A program made the position numbers and the translations under genes. This document shows, in pieces, positions 9,691 to 20,294 of a DNA stretch of 64,000 bases. Numbering within the stretch: position 1 is the stretch's first letter; each line of letters starts with the position of its first letter. The DNA is from Adiantum capillus-veneris. Its lineage: Eukaryota; Streptophyta; Polypodiopsida; Polypodiales; Pteridaceae. The stretch lies in assembly GCA_014529385.2 (NCBI GenBank), contig CM043966.1, positions 35,688,739 through 35,752,738 of the forward strand, in the 5' to 3' direction. The notes beneath the pieces are model-generated. The model was not told the DNA's origin. It did no database searches and saw only the letters and a program-made list of their open reading frames with translations.

Positions 9691-11237
9691 TTCCTTCTCT
9701 TGGATTTTGACCAAGGTAGCTCTAGGAGACTCATGGCGGGTATTCTTTTGGGGACAAGCGCGGTACGCATGCCCTTGCTCGCCACACTTGAAACAACGAT
9801 TATCCTTGCAATAATGCTCAAGCTCTTCAGGAGAGAGTTTCTTTTTGCCTTTGTAAACTCCCTTCTCTTTAGCTTTGTTGGAGTTGCCCTTAGGAGACTT
9901 TTGGACATTGTCCTTCCCCTTAGGCTCATTGGAACCCTTGTTTTTCGTGGGCTTAGAATTTCTTTTAGCCCCCGTTCGGAAATTGATTCGAGAAGCCACC
10001 ATAGTATGGTGTAAAACCACCGATATGGTGCGTGGCCTTTGGAAATGACATACTCCGCCATTTCTTCAGTTAAGCCCGCACAAAATTGTTGCTTTTGCTC
10101 TCCAAAATCCAACTTTTTGAAGACACTGGCTTTGAGTTGTAGGTCCCAAAACTTGTCTACATATTTGTGAATGGATTCATAGGGAGAGACCTTCAAGCTT
10201 CCCCATTCTGTGAGTACTTTGTCTTTGGCATCGGTGGCCAAAAACTGCTTCATAACGGAAGCTCTTAAAGCTTTCCATGTTCATGAAGCTTAATCGTTGG
10301 CCCGTAGGCTAGACCACCATTGTCTAACAGACTTTTGAAAGTGCATAGCTACATGGCGTAGCTTAGAGGACTCCGTGAAGCCCTCATCTCCAAACGCCGC
10401 ATCGAATTGTTGGATAAAGGCCAAGACTTTGTCCGTAGCACCAAATGTGACATTGTAGGTAAGGAACGAGATGCTCTTCCCTCCCTCTTTGAACTTCTTG
10501 AGCTTGGACGACCTCTTCCACGCGGCATAGGATTTCCTATGGCCTCTTCTTTTTGATGGTTCAAATGTTGCACTATCACTTTCTTCAGAAGGTGAAGAAT
10601 TTGAGGAATATGTAGAGAGGGTGACCTCTTTCTTGACTTTTTCTTGCCTTGATCTTCTTTATCTTCACCATCACTTTCATAAGAGGAAGAGGATCAAGAA
10701 GATGGAGAAGAGGGTGTCCTCTCTCTCACCTTTTTCTTCTCTTGCTTTTTATCATCCCTCTTTGAAGTAGGGTGTGGAGAAGTATGTGACGGTCTTCTCC
10801 GTTTTGGAGATGATGTAGAGCATTTAGCCCACCGTTTTCCTGGAGCCATCTCTGCCGAGGTGGCAAGAGACTCACTTCTTCCTCGTTCCTTCGGTGGGGG
10901 CTCTTGAATTCTCCTTTGAGAAGGAGATGTGTCATCAAGGAGAAAATTTTTGAGCCCTTCTATGGATCCTCTTCTTCTTCCCGAATCGGAGAGAGGCCTC
11001 TTTTGGAAGTCTCGCAAGGAGGTTTCCTGGGTCCTCTCTTGTCATGGTGGGGAGCTTGGAGAATCCCATGAGCACGAAGCTGCCGTTGCACTTCACTTTG
11101 GAGGCATCGATTGCCCATGGCTTGTTGAAGCCTAGAAACAAGATAATTAACAAGCATCGGGGCATCATTAGTAGCCTGCTCATTAGCAAAATCAAAGTTA
11201 TCAATATTAATTTCACTTTCTTACTATTGTCATCCAT
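9691..11237 (-). pseudogene. Chromovirus B gag (broken)
   Basis: Start ATG at 11237 (MDDNSK, then a frameshift; the true frame resumes as MLVNYLVSRLQQAMGNRCLQ at 11157). The charged region spans 11017-10600. The capsid lies at 10480-10080 in pieces, including MKQFLATDAKDKVLTEW and SPYESIHKYVDKFWDLQ. The zinc knuckle near 9790 reads CFKCGEQGHAYRAC (C-x2-C-x4-H-x4-C). Lysine-rich linkers flank the knuckle. Confidence 0.83.
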
Positions 11238-11580
11238 TCTAACAACTTTTAGGTGTAAACGTTTTAGGTGTACTTTGGCACTTCAAGCCCTAGTTGCTAC
11301 TCCTCTTTACCCCTTTAGAAAAAGCACTCAAGCTACTGTACCCGTGGCTCGAATACCATTAATTGCAAGGAATAGAAGAGAGGCTCGTTGAACACCAAAA
11401 TAGCACTGGCTCCTGTCAAGCTTCTAATAGCTCAATAGTGGTTAAGCTATAGGCAAGCCCCGTAGGACTCCACTATTAAGACCATAGCTCTCGACGGTGA
11501 TGCCCCGTTAACTGCACAAAGGCAAGCGCACTGCAAGGCTGAAAAATCCCTATTCTACTTACTCACATGCAATTAATAGT
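11238..11580 (-). other. 5' leader of chromovirus B, first part
   Basis: Untranslated and nearly identical to 7237-7580. It is cut after AATTAATAGT by copia-1 and continues at 16741. Confidence 0.78.
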
Positions 11581-11807
11581 TGTTACCATATACATGTGGT
11601 TGTGATGTGTGTGAACACACTAGGACCGCCAGGGCATTTTTTCCCTCTTTAGGAGGTTTTTTCCCCCGTGCATTGTATATACGCCCATCACTCTAGGGCT
11701 ATCTTACTTTCCATTGCACACTAAGAAACAAACTCTCTATTGTGTGCCTTGAGCTTCCTTCGTCTTCTCCAAGCTGTGCACGTTTCTCTGCAACCCTAAT
11801 TCCAACA
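11581..11807 (+). repeat. 5' LTR of copia-1
   Basis: TGTTACCATATACATG ... TAATTCCAACA. A TATA-like TGTATATAC lies at about 11674-11682, so transcription probably starts shortly after it. The U5 end is CCCTAATTCCAACA. Confidence 0.95.
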
Positions 11808-11809
11808 AT

Positions 11810-11821
11810 TGGTATCAGAGC
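11810..11821 (+). other. Primer binding site of copia-1
   Basis: TGGTATCAGAGC, complementary to the 3' end of plant initiator-Met tRNA, two bases after the 5' LTR. Confidence 0.93.
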
Positions 11822-12168
11822 AGGTTGCGTCCTCCCGGGCTTAGTCGCCAGCTGCTCCACTACACACCTGCTCACTTTCTCTGATTTCAGTGAGCTTTGG
11901 CGAGCGTTCGTAGGTTGACAAATATTTTGGGAGAATGCGTAGAGCTTAGTCTGCTCAGATTTTTGATTTGGGCTCATTTCGGCCTCCGTTTCCAATACAG
12001 GCAGCACTGCACAGGCTATTTTGTCATTTGTGTAGAATTTCTGTCAGTGCCATTTTTTGCATAACAGGTGCCTTATAGTCCTCTATGGTTTGTGCTATAT
12101 AGCACGTGTTGTTCCCGCTCCGTTTCTCCTATTTTCGGGCAGTTTTCACATCAGGTGCAGCATTTACC

Positions 12169-15100
12169 ATGGCTGACAACAACAACACAGATGTGTTCAA
12201 GATGTTTGCTGCTGAGGACAGGTTGGATGGGGACAACTACCCTATGTGGTCTTATATGATGCAACATGTTCTTGTGTCAAAGGGTGTCTGGAACATTGTG
12301 CATGGCGTTGATGTACGTCCTGGTTCTAAGGATGTAGGCGATGTTGAGGATGTTGCATGTCTTGCTGCAAGGATTACTGCTGTTAGAGTAGTTTTGCCTA
12401 CGATAGAACAAGCTTGTTGGGATGTTAAGGATGCGCAAGCTCATGCATTGATTGTGTTGTCTGTGAACGCACCATTGTTCCTCACCTCCGTTCAACAAAA
12501 TCTGCAAAACAGGCTTGGGATATATTGGCTGGTCTTTATGCAAGTCGCAATGAGGCTAAAATTGCTTTGCTGCGTAAAGAGCTGGAGTCGAAGATTATGC
12601 ATGAGGAAGATGATATGGAAAATTTACTTGCTAGTGTTAAGGACATCAATGAGCAGCTTATTTCTGCAGGTGAAGTCATTTCAGACAGTTCCCTTGTGCA
12701 GACTGTTCTTGATGCCTTACCAGACTTTTGCTAGTACTTGGAGACTTATGACCCAAGGAAATCCAGAAGTTGTCAAGTTTGATGCATTATGCACATTGCT
12801 TTTGCAAGAGTCACTTTCCAGAAAAAATAGGACTAGGCAGTGTGCAATTGAACAGGATTTTATTGCTTCTCAAAGAAAGGGTGGTAACAGTAATGCAGCC
12901 ACTTCTTATGGTTCTGCTGCGAGTGGCAAAAATTATGTTCCTAATGCTTCTGCTGGCAGCAATTCATCTAGAAATTCTGGTGATAAGGGCAAAAAGAAGA
13001 TGTGTTGCCATTATTGTAAAGCTAATGATCACTTGATCAAGTCGTGTCCTAAGTTGAAGGCCAAAGAGGCTAAGAAGAAAGAGGGTGGTTCCACTGCAAA
13101 TGCTGGTTCCACTACAAATGCGGCTATTGTCGAGTCTTCTGTGAAAGGAGACTGTAATGCTGATGTTGATGTAGTATGGGCTTTTAGCGCAGAGTGCACT
13201 TACAATCCTGCTGTCCATGATGCATGCTTGTCAGTTGCTGCAGATTCACATGTGTGGTATTTCGACAGTGGTGCTACAAAGCACATTACCTCACATCATG
13301 AATTGTTTACCTCTCTCGAGTCTGTCCCTCATGGGAATTCAGTCACTTGTGCCAACAACGCCTCTTATCCAGTTCAGGGAGTTGGAAAGATTGTGCTCAC
13401 TGCTGCTAATGGCAGCTCCTTCACACTTGTTGATGCACTTTATGTCCCTGGGATCAAGAAGAATCTCTTGTCTGTATCCGCACTTGCTAGACTTGGACTT
13501 GTAGTCAAATTTGTGGATGACAGATGTATAGTTCATGATCTCAATTTTGGTGATAAAATTGTTGCATCTGGGCTTTTGTGCCGTGGGCTGTATAAGATCA
13601 CTTTGTATGACAAGTGTGGACAAAATTTTGCAAATGCCGTTGCAGATTCAAGGGCTATTTCAGATGCAAAACTTTGGCATGCACGTTTTGGTCATCTGAA
13701 TTTTGTCAGTTTGCTGGGTTTGCAGAAATCTAATATGGTTGCTCCTTTGCTGCCTCTTGAAGCACCTGTCAAACATGTTTGTGAAGGCTGTATTCTGGGT
13801 AAAATGCAACATTCTAAGTTTCCAAAGGATGGTTCAGTTAGGGCCACGTGCAGGTTGCAGCTTGTGCATAGTGATGTTTGTGGGCCCATGCAAACTCCGT
13901 CCTTGGGCAATTACCTGTACTTCGTGACTTTCATTGATGATTACTCCAGGCATGCATGGGTATTTCCACTTAAAGCGAAGTCCGAAGTTTTTATGTGCTT
14001 CAAATAGTTTCTGGCTATGGCTGAAAATGTCTCGAAATGTACTATGGGCACCCTCCGTTCCGATCGAGGGGGGGAGTATATGTCTCATGAATTTAATGCA
14101 TTTTTGGCTAGTCGTGGGATAAAACACCAATGTACAGTGCCTTATACACCTCAGCAAAATGGTGTTGCTGAGAGGAAAAACAGGTCACTGATGAAAATGG
14201 CACGATGTATGGTCAAAAGTCAAGCTTTGCCGCATTCTTTTTGGCTTGAGGCAATCGTGTGTGCCACTTATGTACTTAACATGTGTCCTACGAAAGCTTT
14301 GCAGTCTATTACTCCATATGAAGCATGGCATGATAGAGAGCCTTCTATTGAGCACATGCGTGTTTTTGGCTGTTTGGCATATGCTTTGGTGCCATAAGTG
14401 CAGCGCAGAAAATTAGATGATAAGGCTATCAAATGTATTTTTGTTGGTTATAGTGCTGAAATCAAAGGTTACAGGTTGTATCATCCGCAAACAAAACGTA
14501 TTCTGGTTTCTCGAGATGTAGTGTTTGTGGAAGATTTTGTTCAGCCCTTGCTGTCATGTACTAGAGACAGTAATGTAAGCTCACATGACATTTATGACAC
14601 TTTGTAGCCTCTTTTCAATGGTGGAAATACGAATGTAAGTTCCAATGAGGCAAATGTACAGCCTATGGGGGTTTCTCAAAATGTTTTAGATCAGCCTATT
14701 ACTGTGTAGATGTACATGATGTACTTGATGAGTAAAGGGCTGAAAATGAGCAGGCTAGAGGTATGCCAAAATGGCTGGTGCACACTTTGCGTGACAGTAA
14801 ATTGGATGCACCTTTGTCTAGTCGTACTCTTTCAGGCTCTTGCCATGCATCTTATGCATCATATTGTTATGCTTTGGCTATGTCTAGCTTACATGATGTT
14901 GAGGAGCCTCTGTCTTTTGATGAAGCACAAAATTCAGAAAATTGGATGGTTGCCATGCAATCAGAATATGAATGCACTTATAGAAAATGACACATGGACT
15001 TTATGTGATTTGCTTCCTAGCAAAAAGGCCATTGGTACAAAGTGGGTTTACAAGTTGAAACGCAAGGCGGATGGTGAGATCGATCGCCATAAGGCTTGAC

Positions 15101-16433
15101 TTGTTGCAAAGGGTTATGCACAAAAAAAAGGCATAGATTATGAAGAGACTTTTGCTCCCACTTGTCGTATGACTACTGTGCATTTTCTATGTACATTGGT
15201 AGCTCATTTTGGTTGGGATGTACATCAATCAGACATTGTTACTGCTTTCTTGAATGGTGACATATTTGAGGAAGTTTATGTAACACGGCCTCGCGGTTTT
15301 GTCATAAAAGAACAAGAGGAGAAAGTGTGCAGATGTAAGAAGGCTTTGTATGGGTTGAAGCAATCTCCTTGTGCTTGGTATGAGAAAGATGACACTCATT
15401 TGGTGAAATGAGGCTTTCGTAACAGTCCAACAGAAACCACATTGTATGTAAAGCGTGAGGATGATGTGCTTCTCATTGTGGTTCTTTATGTCGATGATTT
15501 GCTGATCACTAGACCAAATGAGAGACATATTGCTGAATTTAAGGCTGATTTGAATGCTACTTTCAAGATGAAAGATTTGGGGCTGTTGCATCATTACTTG
15601 GGTATACAGTTTAAGCAGTGTGATGGTGGTATTGCCTTGTGTCAGAAAAGTTACATAGAAACATTTCTATGTAAGTTTGGACTTGAGGATTGCAAACCTA
15701 TTGCCACTCCCATGGAAACAGGTTTGAAGTTGAGTCTACATGATGCTGGCGATCCTGCTGATGTCACTCTTTACCAAACTGCTGTTGGCTGCCTCATTTA
15801 TGTATGCAACACGAGGCCAAATATTCAGTTTGCAGTCTCACAGGTCAGTAGATTTATGCATAGCCCAGGGTCTAAGCATTGGCAGGCTGTCAAGAGGATT
15901 TTCCGCTACCTTAGTGGCACTTTACACCTTGGCTTGTTTTATCCCAAGGGGGGATCATTGCCGCCAGACTTACATGCTTTTTCGGGGCTGGTTGTTTTGA
16001 CACGCGAGTGTCCACAAGTGGTTTTCGTTTCATGCTTGGCAGTTCATGTATATCATGGTTGAGCAAGAAGCAACCTACTGTGGCCACTTCGAGTTGTGAG
16101 GCTCAGTACAGGGCAGTCTTCACAGCTACGGTTGAGTGTGTAAAGCTCAGACACCTTATGGCTGATTTGGGTGTTGGACAGGACACTGCCAACACTATCT
16201 ACACTGACAGTAATAGTGCATTGGCAGTTGCGAGGAACCCAGTTTTTCATGCTCGCACAAAGCACATTGAGGTGCATTACCACTATGTCAGGGAGAGGCT
16301 CTCAGAAGGAGAGATCAGCTTGGCTTATGTGCCAACGCAGGACAACCTTGCAGATCTTTTCACAAAGGCATTGTCTCGTGAGAAGCTTGAAGCTTTCCGC
16401 AAAGCTCTGGGCTTACTCCCCTTTGTGGACTGA
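12169..16433 (+). pseudogene. copia-1 gag-pol polyprotein (multiple stops)
   Basis: Start ATG at 12169 (MADNNNTDVFKMFAAEDRLD). The gag domain (ADR.DGDNYPMWSYMMQHVL) is followed by a frameshift near 12510, rejoined near 12730. CCHC knuckle CHYCKANDHLIKSC near 13008. Protease VWYFDSGATKHIT near 13255. Pre-integrase LWHARFGHLN at about 13674. Integrase with HSDVCGPM, RSDRGGEYMS and NGVAERKNR. RT with ETFAPT, AFLNGDIFEEVYV and VLYVDDLLIT at about 15485. RNase H ending with LSKKQPTVATSSCEAQYR and ARTKHIEVHYHYVRERL; stop TGA at 16431. In-frame stops: TAG 14005, TAA 14395, TAG 14605, about 14707, TGA 15096 and TGA 15409; another frameshift lies near 15985. The order INT before RT defines Ty1/copia. 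Confidence 0.93.
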
Positions 16434-16498
16434 TCATGTCCTTAGGGCATGGCACTTCCCTTTACTCATGTGCCAGCTCTCGTTCACCGCATCACTCC

Positions 16499-16508
16499 AG
16501 GGGGGATT
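16499..16508 (+). other. Polypurine tract of copia-1
   Basis: AGGGGGGATT directly before the 3' LTR. Confidence 0.85.
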
Positions 16509-16735
16509 TGTTACCATATACATGTGGTAGTGATGTGTGTGAACACACTAGGACCGCCGGGGCATTTTTTCCCTCTTTAGGAGGTTTTTTCCCCCGTGCA
16601 TTGTATATACGCCCATCACTCTAGGGCTATCTTACTTTCCATTGCACACTAAGAAAAAAACTCTCTATTGTGTGCCTTGAGCTTCCTTCGTCTTCTCCAA
16701 GCTGTGTGCGTTTCTCTGCAACCCTAATTCCAACA
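16509..16735 (+). repeat. 3' LTR of copia-1
   Basis: Same length as the 5' LTR (227 bp), 5 substitutions by eye (at the GGTTG/GGTAG, CCAGG/CCGGG, AACAA/AAAAA and GTGCACG/GTGTGCG sites, the last with two changes). Confidence 0.95.
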
Positions 16736-16740
16736 ATAGT

Positions 16741-16800
16741 ACAAACCATTTTTAGCTAGCTTGAGGACCTCCCTTATTGAGCAAGAAAATAGAAACCTGG
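16741..16800 (-). other. 5' leader of chromovirus B, second part
   Basis: Continues the leader interrupted at 11580. It matches 7591-7640 of A (AACCATTT-TAGCTAGCTTGAG). Confidence 0.8.
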
Positions 16801-16813
16801 AGCTCTGATACCA
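16801..16813 (-). other. Primer binding site of chromovirus B
   Basis: Plus AGCTCTGATACCA, minus TGGTATCAGAGCT: a perfect initiator-Met tRNA site, better kept than in A. Confidence 0.85.
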
Positions 16814-16814
16814 A

Positions 16815-17697
16815 TGCAAAGTTTAATGACCTAGTAACTTGTGTATAGCGGAAAATAGCATGAACATAGTGAGCATTTCATTAGAATGGATTCCTAATGA
16901 GAAAAACAAGAGTGCTTGGGTGGAGAGACCAACAAAAAGCATAACACCTAGTTAGATAGCATGAACAATACTCCAAGAGAGAGAGAAATTAAGCGATTGA
17001 CAACAGTTGAGGAACGGATTTGTATGGAGCCGGTCCCCTCTTCAAAAAGCTTTGTATTATGGTTTCTCTCATCAAGAGAGACATTTTACAATACAATTCT
17101 TTGTGTTGCTTCAATAATAGCTAGTGCAATGAAGATGGAAACTTCAGGCACTAAGCACAACATTTATCAAACACAACATCAATTCCCTCACGGTCTCAAA
17201 CCAAAGACCTCACAAACCTTCGAAGATGGTGAGAGCTAGCGGGGTATGAGAGTAGATTGAGAGGAAGGAGTAGTCTTACGAGAAAGATGTACATCTCCTC
17301 ACATAATCGCTCATATTAGCATAGGTTAGCTTAGTAATTATCATGGTAGAGGAGATGAGCATGCATTGAAGCTTGGCTCTTGGTTGGATTTTCATCACAA
17401 AACCAAGAGTTGTTGGTGTAGGCCTCCCTTCTCACAAGCTTGGAGTAGGTGGTAAGCTTTCCATTAAAGATTGAGAAGGCGAGAGAGAGTCTTCTTGCTT
17501 CACACATTGATTGTGTGAGTGTGTAAGTGAATAATTCGTTGAGAAAATCAGCCCCCCCTCTCTCTTGGTCGACCCCCTTGCTATTTGATCATGCTACAAC
17601 CCTATTGGACCTCCCCAGGCCTGGCCAATGGAAATTAAGCAGCATAAGTGATAGCCTTTTGACATGTGTCCCCATTTCCCCTTTTGTGAGAGCTTTA
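16815..17697 (-). repeat. 5' LTR of chromovirus B, truncated at 17697
   Basis: Starts TGCAAAGTTTAATGACC (mutated from TGTAACATTTAATGGCC) and follows LTR A through the CT-rich and GGTCGACCCCC parts to TTTGTGAGAGCTTTAG. LTR A continues GTAGCTAATAAATG; here CACTAGGTTGG begins instead. The last ~700 bp of the LTR are absent from the window. Confidence 0.85.
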
Positions 17698-18829
17698 GCA
17701 CTAGGTTGGTAACCTAACAGGACATAAAAGTGTCCTTTCAGGGTTTTGAAAAAAACCTCCAAAACCATAGTAGATCCACTCATTTTGTAAAATCCTTTCA
17801 TGAGGTTATAGTTCAAGGCCTACTACACATGGAAAAAATAAGAGACTTGTAAAATTTCTCATCTTTTGGTCACACCAAGCCTCCAAAGTTGATGGACCAG
17901 TACATTTTCATCAAAACAGCCATTTCTTACGTTTTTTTGTATAAAAATAAGATTAGGGATTTTTGTAGGACTTTAGATAAATTCCCTAGTTAACTTCAAT
18001 GGGTTGGTGATCTAAACATATGATTGCTTCTCACTCACTATTTTTTGTTTTGCCAAAAGAAATAGGTACAAAAAAGTTGAATTTTTACCATTCTGTAAAC
18101 CTATCATCAAAGTTTCTATAGCCACGCTGAATACAAATAATATATGCATGTTTTCTTAGTCCCCTATTGTCCTTTAGGTTCATAAGGAGCCATGGAGCAT
18201 GTCAAAAGTATAATATATCTCTTACCAAGGGGAATCTTGGGGACAAAGATGAAGTGCTAAATACAGCAAACATGAAAAAACTGGGTTCAACATTATGAGT
18301 TTTAGAATCCCATAGAAACTATTGAATATCTAGCCAAATTTGATCCTTATGACTAGATATGGTTACTACCTACAAAATGCATATAGTTGTCACAAGAAAC
18401 TAGCAATATTGAAAAAGCTATACTTGATATACTAGAATGTTTCGTTTTCTTCTATAATTGAAAAAATCAACCATCGTTGTGTACTATGAAAAATAGGGTA
18501 TTAGGTGCCCCAAAACTCAAGGAATAATAGCTTTATGTTACAATATGGGACATAGAAAATCAAAACTACATTTGGATATCATGAAAGCCACCAAAAAAAT
18601 CATAGAAGAGCTAAAATTGGCTAAAAAACAGGATTTGACAATTTTTGTAATTTGGTCATAACTTACAACTTTAACCTTGGTGTGTGCAAGTGTGTCTTTT
18701 AGCAAGCATGAGCAAGTGGTGCTTCTAAGCAAAGACAAGGAAATTGGTAAAGGAATTGTGATGCAATCTCTACTAGACAAGAAGTTCCATGGAAGAGACT
18801 TTCCTAAAGGCACGTTAGGGGTAGCCTGA
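17698..18829 (+). mobile_element. Possible CACTA-like DNA transposon fragment
   Basis: The sequence that interrupts LTR B starts CACTAGGTTGGTAACC, right after TAG, as a CACTA (En/Spm-type) end would with a 3-bp duplication. A hairpin AGGACA-taaaag-TGTCCT follows. At 18710-18829 the plus strand reads an open stretch ending in TGA: EQVVLLSKDKEIGKGIVMQS, then DKKFHGRDFPKGTLGV. This faintly recalls the C-terminal domain found in plant En/Spm-type proteins. No opposite TAGTG end was found, so the call is weak. Confidence 0.3.
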
Positions 18830-19034
18830 TGGTAGCCCTCAAATTGGCATCAACCCCCGGGTTGATGTTGCCACATGTCCCGCCCAATTGATGATAATGT
18901 GTGCATGTGAGGTGTTGCAGTGGGTACCATTGTGGCTTGGCCAATGAGAGATTTGGTAAGGAGAACTCTAAATTTGATTTCCTTATATGTTCTCTTCAAC
19001 TAACAACCAGCTTTCTGTGTCCAGGAAAAAGAAC
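18830..19034. other. Unassigned sequence
   Basis: Noncoding. Contains the short inverted repeat CATCAACCC-CCGGG-TTGATG at about 18848. Nothing else recognised. Confidence 0.4.
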
Positions 19035-19346
19035 AAGGTATTAAACCCAATGGAACGAAAGGTTTTGTGTCTATCACCCCACAAGCCACTAGCAAAGAGT
19101 CCGGTGATCCGCAAAAACCACATGTCTAAGGACCTCCTGCAACGGTGCTTGGAGCAAAAGGTAAGCCACAAGAGAGTTGTGGTCGAAATACTCATGAAAT
19201 AAGGTATTAAAACGGCTAGAGCAAAAGGTTTTGTGTTTGTCGCTCCATGAGCCAGTGGCATAGCGTCAGGTGGTCCATAAAAATTGCAAAGGCACTTGGG
19301 GCATAGGTAAGCCACAAGAGATTTGTGGTCAAAATACTCATGAAAT
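19035..19346. repeat. Diverged tandem duplication, two units of 166 and 146 bp
   Basis: Unit 1 (19035-19200) and unit 2 (19201-19346) both start AAGGTATTAAA, share GAGCAAAAGGTAAGCCACAAGAG-type blocks and end ATACTCATGAAAT. By eye they are about 70% alike with short indels. The minus-strand ORF across them (19366-18983) mirrors the repeat and is probably not a gene. Confidence 0.8.
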
Positions 19347-20186
19347 TGATAGTTGTTTGCTAGCAAACTAAGCTAATAATTGTTTGCAATTGTCCAAGCA
19401 GTCGACGACTTTAGAAAAAAGAAGTGCATATCAAAAAAGTAAACTTGTTAAAAGCAGACAGATAGGTGAGAGCCCCCAAAGAAAAAGGGAACAACCGTTA
19501 CGAAAAAAGTCGCAGCTACCACAAAGTAAGCAATCAACCTGTGAGGTGCCCACCCCGTCGTCTCAAACGACGGATCTGATGGTAAACCTGATGGCCACTA
19601 GATCTACAGTAGAAACAAACAACGTGGTTTTGGGTTCAACTAGCGGATGATCTCTCATCATTAAGTGAATCGAGTTCGAGCCTACTAGCATCGAGATCTA
19701 GTTCCACCTCGCCGGGGAAGCGTGTCTAATCAATTATTGGTCCTAAAACCCACCTTCCAAGAGGAGAGAAGTCTCGAGTGACTTTTTTCCCATAGCTTTC
19801 AGAGGCACGCACACTTGAGACTTCACCGCTCTTGGGGCAATGAGTAATACTAGCGTCAATTATAGTACTATGGAGACGGAGAGTTCCCAACCAATCGGGA
19901 CCACCCTTCTCATAGGCATTTGCAACCCGAGCCAAGCCCCTACTTTCCACCCCATACTCACACTTCCTTTCTTACCTAATTACTACCACAATGGTTGTTC
20001 AACATATAAGTTCTTTGTTTATTTTTCCGATTCACAAGTTCTTTAATACAACCCTTCAACCAGTATTGCAAAGTGGCACCAAGATAATAATTCTAATAAA
20101 AATTCACTCAAAAACTCATTCATTTAAAGTTTCAATGCTCTGGAGGCACGAAATCCCCCAGAGAGTGTTTACTCCACCCGTTGTCG
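19347..20186. other. Unassigned sequence
   Basis: Holds an 88-codon Lys/Gln/Ser-rich plus-strand ORF (19384-19650) with no recognised motif. The rest is noncoding. Confidence 0.4.
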
Positions 20187-20294
20187 CCTAGTTGCCCATA
20201 CAACTAGGTTGTCCACCGCTTAACCGGCAGTTGTGGACTTCCACTGCTTAACCAACAGTCGTGGATATCCACCGCTTAACCAGTAGTCGTGGAT
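20187..20294. repeat. Hairpin cluster: one palindrome and three 28-bp palindromic tandem repeats
   Basis: CCTAGTTG (20187-20194) and CAACTAGG (20201-20208) form a perfect 8-bp stem with a 6-base loop. Then three head-to-tail units of exactly 28 bp (20211-20238, 20239-20266, 20267-20294) each start with TCCAC(C/T)GCTTAACC and end with GT(T/C)GTGGA, so each can fold on its own. The inner 'CGCTTAACC' is the most constant part. Confidence 0.88.

Larger units (their letters stand above)
11576..16740 (+). mobile_element. Ty1/copia element copia-1 with TSD ATAGT
   Basis: Complete structure: TSD ATAGT at 11576-11580 and 16736-16740, 227-bp LTRs (11581-11807 and 16509-16735), initiator-Met primer site, a GAG-PR-INT-RT-RH coding region (12169-16433) and a polypurine tract (16499-16508). 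The two LTRs differ at 5 of 227 positions. The coding region has far more lesions than that age suggests: two compensating frameshifts in gag and at least six in-frame stops or frame changes in pol. It was probably already defective when copied. Confidence 0.95.
8180..17697 (-). mobile_element. Ty3/gypsy chromovirus B (5' part; interrupted by copia-1)
   Basis: A second copy of the family of A, also on the minus strand. It holds RNase H (from about 8184), RT, protease, gag (start 11237), leader, primer site (16801-16813) and 5' LTR (16815-17697). It lacks the integrase, chromodomain, 3' UTR and 3' LTR; A's broken LTR abuts it instead. Copia-1 sits in its leader between 11580 and 16741. With copia-1 and one TSD removed, the flanks read AATTAATAGT-ACAAACCATT, matching AATTAATAGTACCAACCATT at about 7571-7590 in A. 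Confidence 0.87.

Noticed and set aside
15229-15594. 121-codon minus-strand ORF over the copia-1 RT
   Set aside because: Antisense of recognised RT sequence.
20211-20294. Three 28-bp repeats as a CRISPR-like array
   Set aside because: The units are directly adjacent with no spacers, and the sequence is plant nuclear DNA.
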